Positions 56,142 through 64,000 of a stretch of DNA of 64,000 nt are shown in pieces (position 1 is the first letter of the stretch; each line of letters begins with the position of its first letter). Below the pieces are notes generated by a model. That model ran no database searches, was not told the DNA's origin, and saw nothing but the letters and a program-made list of their open reading frames with translations. This stretch comes from Scolecobasidium constrictum UM 578 (Eukaryota > Ascomycota > Dothideomycetes > Venturiales > Sympoventuriaceae), in NCBI GenBank assembly GCA_000611715.1, contig AZYM01000046.1:372001-436000 (forward strand). The letters are read 5' to 3'. Both the position numbers and the translations under genes were made by a program.

Positions 56142-58577
56142 GAGCCTTGCTGCATAAGCACGAGCATGTCCGTCTGTCCTGTTCAACTCAGGAACTCAGT
56201 TTGGATTGGTTGATCGTGGCCGCGCGGCCCACGATGCGCACCTCGCTATTGAAAGGATCGCTTCTAGAAGGATGCATGGAAGCTTCATGGGTTATTGTCA
56301 TGAGACGGCTCGTCTCAGACGGGGGAGGGGCTCTTCGCGATAGGAAAAGTTGATGGCGGGGCGTGGAGGATTCCGCTGCTAGCCAGTCACGTCAAGTTGC
56401 TAGCTGCATGGAGGATCCAGCACTAGCGCATGCCGCGCTGTGCGTGACTTCTCTTCCAGAAGACTGCATTGCGGCGAACCTACGATGAGGTTGGACGGGA
56501 GATTGTCGATCCGATCGAGCTGCATCGGTGGCGAACATCGTGAGTCTGCCCATGACTCGAAGCGATACTTGTCGAGGAGGTCTGTGCCCTAGGTGTTGAC
56601 ATCAAAGTAGGCCACGCGAGAGCTCTGTGCGTGGATGAGAAATTGTACCTGGGTTGATGACGGACATTAGCATCCTGCACGGCATCAGATGACAGAAGGA
56701 TCTGGTGAATGCTTTGTTTCATCGTGGTGGTACAGCATTGTGAATTGTCAGCTGTATGAAGATCTGGTCAAGGATCCCAATCTCGAAGATCTATTCCGAG
56801 GACAAAGAAATCGGAGATTTTGCAGACTACCCCCCCCAGCTCAAGATTCGCGATTCCGGGTGCAGTATGCCAGACTCATGTGTGCGACTCTGAATCGCTC
56901 GGATCGTACCATTTCCGAGAAACCCACGCTGTGGCTGGTGATGAAGAACTCATGTTCGGTGTGAAGATTCTCAAAGCGTGCAGAGGTGGCTGACGCCTGT
57001 TGTGGAATAGTTTGCGATGCAGGAGAGGCAGACAGTGGCTTGATCCTCGCGCTCGAACTACGTTTGACATCAAAGCTCGCGTCTACGGCGGACAGCTACA
57101 GTAAGTTGGCAGAAGATCAATGATGCAATGCGGATGTGGTGTGTGAGTTGTCGTCGCTATTGGTGGTGGAGATGCTGAAGACGCACGGACCTCAGCATGC
57201 ACGTCTCTGGGAACCCTGAGAACCTTGCACGAAAAATGGCGTCTCTTTGCCATCAAATGTTGTCTGATTGTCATGGTTTCCATGCTTTACTTTGTCGCAG
57301 AGCGGCCGACGGGCATATCAAGTCGTTCAAAAGCTGCAGATGACGGGCAGGAATGGAGCGAGCGGGGCGCGCGACAAAAGGATTCGTCCCTGCTTGCATC
57401 TCGATAGGCGCCATCGAGTTAAGCCAATTCTGTCATGCGATACAGTATTCGAATCGGGAGTTTCGTCTTGATGCAGATACTCCATAACAGGCATTTGCTC
57501 CTCAGACAGTATCGAGATTTGCCAGACGCAGGCGAAGAGGCTCCGCAGTGCGACTTTTCTTGTACAACCAGTCGCCATGTCGCGTTGCACGTATTCGACC
57601 GCCGCCAACTTCGAGTCGAAGAGCGCTGCCCAAGCAGCAGATCTTTTTTAAGCCGCGCTTCTAACACATCACGCCAGCACATGTAGATCAATTTCCCGCC
57701 CAGAGACTTTCATCATGGCGAGAAGAATCATATGCACGAGGCATATTTCAGGCCTTTGACGCGAGGCACAACCCAGTAATCGCTGGGGAGTGGCCCTATC
57801 ATGGCATTCGCGTCGATTTCGATCTTAGCCCGACTGAGATGACATGCATCGGCTCGACCGGTCAGCTTCAAGCTCCCGCGCTCTTCGCACGTCTGGCACA
57901 TGGCCATCAACGTTGCTTGAGCTAGGCGTTCAACGGCATTAGACGCTAATCTACTCTCCGCGGACGCCACCATCTCCATACTGTGATCTCGTCTTTCCTG
58001 TGGACTGTCTATACGAGTACCTCACACAGCAGGCGTAAGGTTCCCTTCGTCTGGACGCAGAGAGAAAGACGCTGTGGGCTCACTTTGGGCATGGGCACTC
58101 AACGACTCAGAGTGGTGCATATTCTTCGCCGCACAGTACCTAATGAACCGCAATTTCAGTGTTGATGACAGGCAACAGCGATCTAGAGTGCATTCACCAA
58201 GGACCGGATTTGGAATAGGTGAGGAATCTCCGCCAGGCCAATCGAGGGGACGCCTAGCCACCTTTTGCGTGGGAAAATAACGCGTGTATCTTTCGGACAA
58301 AACTGGCTGTGGAGACAAGTGACGGGACAAGCCCTCTCGAAGGATTCAAGATCCATGCTCAGTCAGGGCCGCGACCCCAATTGGCACGAGCACCATCCAT
58401 TAAATGCACGATGTTCCTTTCACAATGCTTGGGATACTTCGAAGCGGAGTGTGTGTTTCCTCACAAAGCTCAAAATCTGAAAGATCACTTTGTATATCAA
58501 TCCTCTGAGCCATCCCTCGATTTAACCTCAAACTCCATATAGCAGAGTAAGTTCTTAATCCTGCAGCATCGTTCCTC
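56142..58577. other. 2.4-kb region with coding-like fragments but no intact gene
   Basis: No continuous gene could be built. Several stretches look protein-like yet lie in shifting frames or lack a start. On the plus strand, about 56755-56985 begins MKIWSRIPISKIYSEDKEI and ends ELMFGVKILKACRGG. About 57668-57922 is open without ATG (contains WREESYARGIFQAFDARHN and AGEWPYHGIRVDFDLS). About 58040-58280 contains GSLWAWALNDSEWCIFFAAQ. Together these suggest one or more decayed genes; none matches a family I recognise. Confidence 0.4.
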
Positions 58578-59998
58578 ATGTCGATTCTACTCGCTCTACC
58601 TCAAAGCATTACCATGCGCTCTCCAACCTCCGCTCTCGACGCTGACTTCTCCTGCAACAAGCAGCGTCCAGAGCGCCCTTCTAGCATACGAACCGGCACG
58701 TCGCCACATCTACTTCGCAGGGCGATCGGCGGTCGGATTGCTCGTCCCAGGAGCTCACCTTCTTTGTCCATCTCCTTGAGGAATCAACAGATCCTGTGGG
58801 AACAGGCGACAGGACGCGACTGGCAACTAGAAGAGGTTGGCTCGCTTCCAGAGTCTACACAGTCATTACAGTATATCACGCCTCAGTCTCTGTCGACTTC
58901 TCCCGCGCCTTCTGTGGCATCGTCCTCTCCAGCGCTCAGCTTGGAACCTGCAGTCACTACTCCGGTAATCGCTGCAGGTACACCTCTTGATCCTTCGTCT
59001 CTTTTCAGGTATGGTTGGTTCGGCGATTGATTGAGACCGTTAGAACTGAAGTCAGCTGCAGCTCGATGGACGTTGTGGTCCCAACGCAATACAATCACTT
59101 TGGCTCGCTCCCTTCGAGCTACACCTCGAGTATGCAATTCAGAGTCTGGACTGAGCCCAAGTTCATGCTGACCGCGAAAACAGGCTTCATGGATCCGTAC
59201 TCGAACATTAAGCAGGACCCATACGCAGCTATAAAGCAAGAAGATCCATACTCAGTCATCAAACAAGAAGTAGCGAGTCCGAGGGACTCATACGATCCCT
59301 CATACTATGGCTCGCGCGCAGGCTCCGCAGCAGTCAGTTCAGCGCAGTCGCCAGGAGCCGAAGGCGATGGTCGACACACGGCGGCCGGCTACCAGTATTC
59401 TTACCCGCACCGATCCTCATACGATGCTGCTACTGCTCACACCGGATATGGGTATTCTCAAACACACCCATCCAGTTATGCACCAACCTACACAAGGTGA
59501 GTAGAAATGGAGCTATTGCTTTGAGATCAAGGATTAATGACAGACAATTCACACAGCTCATACGGCGGATCGCAGTACCAAGGGGGCTACAGCCATCAGT
59601 CGAGTCCATACTTGCCTCATCCCAGCCCGGCTTATCCCACGACTCCTGGCAGCGCATATCATGCCAGTCAAGGCTATCCTCATGGACCCCTTGTCCATGG
59701 AGAGCGACCAGTGCATCAGACTCACGTCAAAGGTGGCCACGACCATCGATGTAAGGACCACACACACGGAGGCGAATGCGCATCGGCAGAGGGCCGAAAA
59801 TTCTCGACTTCGAGCAACCTGTCGCGGCACGTGAAAGAGAAGCTGGGCAAGACAGCAAAATCGGAGTGTCCTCAATGCGGTCAGATATTCACCAGGAAGA
59901 CGGCACGGGACACTCACTTGGCTGGAGGAAAGTGCAAACACATTCGAGGAAGCTCAGCTTCAGGCAGGAACATGGAACTCCAATTGACCAAACCGTGA
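58578..59998 (+). CDS. C2H2/C2HC zinc-finger protein with IKQE repeats
   Basis: Three exons (58578-59008, 59062-59496, 59557-59998; introns of 53 and 60 bp, both phase 2) encode 435 residues. The first intron joins ...LDPSSLF to SSMDVVVPTQYNHFG in frame, so the upstream 150-codon ORF belongs to this gene and is not separate. Residues about 1-145 are Ser/Pro-rich and basic. Residues about 195-220 hold three tandem units DPYSNIKQ, DPYAAIKQE and DPYSVIKQE. A Tyr/Ser/His-rich stretch (about 225-350) follows. The zinc-binding part (about 360-420) has HDHRCKDHTHGGEC, then FSTSSNLSRHVKEKLGK and CPQCGQIFTRKTARDTHLAGGKC, a finger of C2HC form. A nuclear transcription factor is likely; its targets are unknown. 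If the first intron is not used, translation could begin at the ATG at 59066. Confidence 0.8.
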
Positions 59999-62151
59999 AC
60001 CAGTCTGAGCATGAAACCCATGATAAATAACACAACGACTCATGAGCACGGCTTGGGACCGACGACGGTTCGACGGCACTTTCAACACCTCAAATACCCA
60101 TCTCGGTTATCTTGTCATCATATTTCGGGCGGCAGCATCTGTCATGTTTAGGGAGCGTGGGTTGCAGATTGTTTACGATGGGCATGCAGGGCTGGTCCAA
60201 GCTAAGATCGCGGGTGGCATCTGAGAACTTCAATGCATCGATGCAGAGCAATTCATGAATTGCATCTACTGGTCGGGGAGACCGGGCCACTTAGGCGATA
60301 GTGGAGCTCGTCTTGCTTCGACAGCATCGACACATGTATGATGAGCATCCATGGCTGCTTCATGGCTAGTCAAGGTACTTAGAGGCGCCAAGCATGAACG
60401 TCCTGTACACTAGAATAAGGAAAGAATTGTCATGCAATTATGAGTGCATGAGAGTTGGTCAAATTCGACACGCGATCTCGCTCCAATAAGCAAATGCTGT
60501 CTTTACCAGCCCACCCTGGTCGAATGTTGGTGGCGGCATGGCCTGACGCTATGGACGCAGCAGACTCCCTGCTCCCTACGTTTGGCTTAGGGCACGAGCC
60601 ATGAGGCCGCATTTAAGGCCAGCCTGCAACGTCAGTTGGTGGGTTGGAACCTCATCAATACAAGCTCTTGCGAAGTCAGAAGCTGTAAAATAGAAAGACG
60701 GATCTATCTTGAGTCTTCATCAAGAGTGAATGCTTTGCATTCACAAAACTGTGAGCACTTTCCTGGAGGGTGACCCGACAGAGAGGCGCGCTTGTGTGCA
60801 GGCGCTTAATATGTGACAAGGATGAGAGCTGTGCCGCATTGAATAATGCTCAGGTGGTCTGCAACCAGGTTCCGATAACCGCATACTTTTCGAGGTTGGC
60901 GTATCAGATCGTGCCAAAAATTCGTACTGCAAACATTCCGGGCATGCTCAGTGGTGGGGACTCGTCTATCCATCGCTCCAATCAAGATCACAGTCGCGCG
61001 CGGAAGACTGGTTAGCCGTTATTCGCGTAAATCTGTCGTTCAAGCCACAGAATAGTCGATCAAGCACGAATGACCCACTCGCCCAAGACATGTCCCTCTG
61101 ATACAAGAGTTGCTCTGTGCCAACATGTATAAGAGCAGGCAAGTTAGGGAATCTTCGACAGGAATAACACTGCGGCCATGTAGCTTTACTGGGTTGATAT
61201 CCTCGGTCCGTCGACATCCGCTCGTGGACGACCGGTTGCTGTGAGAAGCTGCAGGCTAGAAATAGCGAGGTGTGATTGTGCTGGCCCCTGCCTCGAGAGA
61301 ACCGCAATGTTGGGTTGAACGATTGCCAACCTCTTTGCGAACTGACGATGAACACGGCCTCGACCGGTTGGACTTGAAGCGATCTTCACAAGCTGGGCAC
61401 TATCTCAGGCATCTGCGGTCAATTTTCTTAGGTCGGAGCCGACGACGTGGTTACGCCTCGCTTATGAGTCGCTCTGGTTGGCGTGTGTGAAGTTGGCTGT
61501 GAGCTTGCTTCCAGAGGTATGTCTGCGCAATTTTCCGACGTATTTGAGATGGAACACGAGATCTGAAGGCCGCGCGTTGGCGTTGCAAGCAGTTTACGAA
61601 ATTATGAGAAACCTGAAGGAGACGAGAGAGAGCACGAGATTAGACGAAACGGATGCCTTGACTACATGTTGATGCCTGAGGCTGTAAGACCCTTGTCAGC
61701 AAGCGCTCGGCTGTTGTTAGGTTTCTCCGCTCCGAGTTTCCACTGTGATGTGGAACCCAGTCATTTGTAGAGTTCATGCCAAAGTGCCCTGAATCATCAG
61801 ATAGTGATTCATAGCAAGACACCGCGAGCACGTGCATGAGATACCGCCAGCTCACGATGAACTGTTGAAGGATTACAGCTCCCGCTATTCTCTTCGCCCA
61901 CCGACTACCACTACCAGAAATTCTAGCAAACACCAAGAAACGTCTCAAGATGGTGGCTTCTATGGCACAGCTTTTCAAGATCAACCTGACACACACCAAT
62001 TCATTACCTTTATCACGGCACCACAAACCAGTACGGCGGCACCACTGACACAGTTTGCAAGAAGCAGAAGAGCAACTTTGCCACAAGATCCTACAGCCTT
62101 GCAAATTCCAAATCAGCAGCAGGGGTCATCAAGGCGAATCAGATCATACAG
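59999..62151. other. Intergenic region, no gene recognised
   Basis: 2.15 kb between two plus-strand genes. ORFs up to about 130 codons occur on both strands without domain-like content or splice support. The last about 300 bp are A/C/T-rich and probably the promoter and leader of the GTPase gene. The 212-codon ORF at 61832-62470 is a frame shadow overlapping that gene's start. Confidence 0.5.
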
Positions 62152-64000
62152 ATGGCATCAATATTCACCTTCGATCCAGATCCACCAAGGGTCTCTTCGC
62201 CGTGGTCGACGCCTCGTGCTAGTACTCCGGCGCCCATTACGAAGCTTGAGGCAGAACCTCAGGAGGGGCCTACCGAGTACAAACTGCACTTGTTATTGCG
62301 AAAACGAAGGGACTATCGCTCTGCATCAACGCCGCTCCACGTACCAGGATCGTATCGATCGGTTTCAGCCTCGCCCAAGCCCAAAGAAATTCTCCTTCCC
62401 GCCAGCGAAAGGAGTCTGCCACTTCAAGCCAGACCATCGCATACTAGGCAGCAAAGACTCGAGCAATTGACAACGCAGCTACTCTGGAGACTTCAGCAGT
62501 CCTGCCCTCATCATTCAACATCCGCAAGCAAGCAAGTCACGCCTGCATTTCCACAAGTCGGCGCATTATCTGATGATGTTGAAATCGGCACTCTTGTGCC
62601 CGGACTAGAGGAGAGTCAAGGTGCGCTGTATGAGATTGGTGTTGCCGATGACGGCACCTTCGTAGGACTGGTCGAGGATGAGATGAACGAAAGCTTGCAG
62701 AATTTGCGCGCCATGTCCGGAAGTCTGGGATGCGTTGTCAATGTTCTGCGCAAAGTGTGCGTTGGAACCTGTGAGTTCCTCGAGGACGCAGGAGAGGTTG
62801 GAGCAGAGATCCTGCGCACAGAGAAGCTGTGGGTTGTTGAGGCTTATGTCAAGCCTCACATTGCTGCATCAAATGCGAGCCGTGATCAGGAAGCTCTCAT
62901 TGGAGCCCTGTCGGAAGCCCCGAACTTGTCGGACAATGCACACTCACAAGATCATACTGCCGAGTCCACCTCATATCTGAAGATAAGTTTGACAGGCGCG
63001 ACGATGTCGGGTAAGAGCACTCTACTTGGCAATCTGACTACTGCTACATTGGACAATGGGCGTGGCAAAAGTCGACTCAATCTACTCAGGCATCGGCATG
63101 AGATCGTGTCCGGCATGACAAGCTCGGTGACACAAGAGCTGCTGGGTTACACTGAGGAGAGTGCAGGCACAGTCCAGGTGATCAACTATGCCTCTGACAG
63201 CGTCTCTTCTTGGACGGACATACATTCGGCATGCACTTCTGGTCGCGTCGTGCTGCTCTCTGATAGTGCGGGCCATCCACGCTATCGGAGAACAACCATA
63301 CGAGGCATCATTGGTTGGGCACCAGACTGGACCCTGCTCTGTATACCTGCCGACAATGCAGAAGACACTTCTGGTCTGCTCGGCAGCACACCTCCCGCTG
63401 AAGAGATGCTTGGGATATCTTCGGTTGATGTTGACCTCTCACAAGCACATCTCGACTTGTGCCTAAAGCTCAATTTGCGCTTGATCATTGTCATTACCAA
63501 ACTTGACTTGGCTTCGAAGGCTGGACTACGACAAACTTTGACAAAAGTTCTGTCCACCCTGAAGGCCGCCGGTCGGACGCCCACTATCTTGGCGAATCCT
63601 GCCGCATCTAGTGAGGACTTGATGACCATACCCACTAGCGTCTATGCGGCCTGTGAAGAGACCGCATCATCGCTAAATGACCCACGGGTCGTGCCGATCG
63701 TCTTGACAAGTGCGGTGAGGGGTACCAATGTTACAACGCTGCATGCTTTACTATGCCAGCTTCCAGCTTCGTCACTTGCATCGACAATAACGAGCAATGA
63801 CTCGACTGAAACTCTGTTCCATGTTGAAGACACATATGCGTCGAAAAGTCAGCATGAAGACAAACGCGAGCTGCCCGTGCTCAGTGGGCATGTTGCTCAC
63901 GGGCAACTGTCCATTGGTGATGAGCTCTGGCTCGGGCCATTCACATTCGACATTGTAACAGATCAGCCCATCCTCCGGAGCCATGACGACAAGCGACCGA
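62152..64000 (+). CDS. GTPBP1/2-type GTP-binding protein (cut by right window edge)
   Basis: A single open frame starts at ATG 62152 (MASIFTFDPDPPRVSSPW) and runs 616 codons to the edge without a stop. The start region matches fungal members of the family. The first about 150 residues are polar and likely disordered. Residues about 165-265 contain VEIGTLVPGLEESQGALYEIGVADDGTFVGLVEDEM. The G domain then shows G1 GATMSGKST (about 282-290), G3 DSAGH, G4 TKLD and G5 TSAVRG. The piece after it (VLSGHVAHGQLSIGDELWLGPF) is the elongation-factor-like beta-barrel. These are EF-Tu-related GTPases, linked in animals to ribosome rescue and mRNA decay. The fungal role is not established. The 3' end lies outside the window. 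Confidence 0.9.
   Translation, partial: MASIFTFDPDPPRVSSPWSTPRASTPAPITKLEAEPQEGPTEYKLHLLLRKRRDYRSASTPLHVPGSYRSVSASPKPKEILLPASERSLPLQARPSHTRQQRLEQLTTQLLWRLQQSCPHHSTSASKQVTPAFPQVGALSDDVEIGTLVPGLEESQGALYEIGVADDGTFVGLVEDEMNESLQNLRAMSGSLGCVVNVLRKVCVGTCEFLEDAGEVGAEILRTEKLWVVEAYVKPHIAASNASRDQEALIGALSEAPNLSDNAHSQDHTAESTSYLKISLTGATMSGKSTLLGNLTTATLDNGRGKSRLNLLRHRHEIVSGMTSSVTQELLGYTEESAGTVQVINYASDSVSSWTDIHSACTSGRVVLLSDSAGHPRYRRTTIRGIIGWAPDWTLLCIPADNAEDTSGLLGSTPPAEEMLGISSVDVDLSQAHLDLCLKLNLRLIIVITKLDLASKAGLRQTLTKVLSTLKAAGRTPTILANPAASSEDLMTIPTSVYAACEETASSLNDPRVVPIVLTSAVRGTNVTTLHALLCQLPASSLASTITSNDSTETLFHVEDTYASKSQHEDKRELPVLSGHVAHGQLSIGDELWLGPFTFDIVTDQPILRSHDDKRP

Noticed and set aside
61832..62470. 212-codon plus-strand ORF before the GTPase
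   Set aside because: It overlaps the GTPase coding frame in another frame and reads as basic low-complexity sequence; the GTPase frame gives the family N-terminus MASIFTFDPDPP.
1..64000. Biosynthetic gene cluster or defence island
   Set aside because: SDR, FluG-like, EthD-like and hydrolase genes are present, but there is no backbone synthase, cluster regulator or transporter beside them, and most neighbours are housekeeping genes.

Overview
The window is nuclear DNA from a filamentous ascomycete. Genes are split by many short introns (mostly 46-63 bp, GT...CTRAC...YAG). The families are typical of Pezizomycotina: DUF3176 membrane proteins, a FluG-type amidohydrolase/glutamine synthetase, GPI-anchored mucin-like wall proteins, a cytochrome b5/acyl-CoA dehydrogenase fusion and a GH18 chitinase. 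The overall feel is Dothideomycetes (Mycosphaerellales-like), but that placement is inference. I rebuilt 26 protein-coding genes by joining exons at splice sites. Apart from the two genes cut by the window edges, nearly every model has a coding length divisible by three and ends at a natural stop. I found no CRISPR array, rRNA, convincing tRNA or intact transposon.

Layout, left to right. 1-667: 5' part of a C2H2 zinc-finger gene on the minus strand, cut by the left edge. 3.1-5.8 kb: APC2. 6.3-9.2 kb: F-box protein. 9.7-10.9 kb: low-complexity hypothetical protein. 13.1-15.3 kb: DUF3176 membrane protein. 16.1-16.9 kb: four-helix membrane protein. 17.1-18.1 kb: LACTB2-like metallo-beta-lactamase fold hydrolase, divergent from an EFM5-like lysine methyltransferase (18.3-19.1 kb). 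19.3-20.0 kb: HIT protein. 20.2-22.7 kb: AAA ATPase. 23.8-25.4 kb: cytochrome b5/acyl-CoA dehydrogenase. 25.6-26.4 kb: EthD-like two-domain protein. 27.7-32.4 kb: UBP2-type deubiquitinase with an 814-bp intron. 32.9-34.4 kb: GH18 chitinase. 34.5-35.3 kb: short-chain dehydrogenase, divergent from a FluG-like gene (35.7-38.5 kb). 39.3-42.2 kb: two divergent GPI-anchored mucin-like wall proteins. 43.7-44.6 kb: another four-helix membrane protein. 44.9-46.1 kb: BTB/POZ protein. 46.3-48.3 kb: GCNA-like SprT protease, divergent from a complex I NDUFA11-like subunit (48.6-49.4 kb). 49.5-53.1 kb: UTP22. 53.5-56.1 kb: cystathionine gamma-synthase with a minisatellite-filled intron. 58.6-60.0 kb: a second C2H2-like factor with SUMO-consensus repeats. 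62.2 kb to the end: GTPBP1/2-type GTPase, cut by the right edge.

This is a mixed stretch of housekeeping and accessory genes, not one pathway cluster. Housekeeping functions cover the cell cycle (APC2), ribosome biogenesis (UTP22), methionine synthesis, complex I and ubiquitin removal. Several housekeeping pairs are divergent and share promoters of 200-550 bp. The most unusual structures are intronic: the oversized UBP2 intron with an in-frame internal start ahead of the whole catalytic half, the degenerate 19-20 bp tandem repeat in the cystathionine gamma-synthase intron, a tandem splice donor inside the HIT catalytic motif, and three in-frame acceptors at the last cystathionine gamma-synthase exon. 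I did not find a clearly new multi-gene system. Roughly 2-kb gaps at 0.7-3.1, 10.9-13.1, 56.1-58.6 and 60.0-62.1 kb hold no intact gene; the third holds coding-like fragments.
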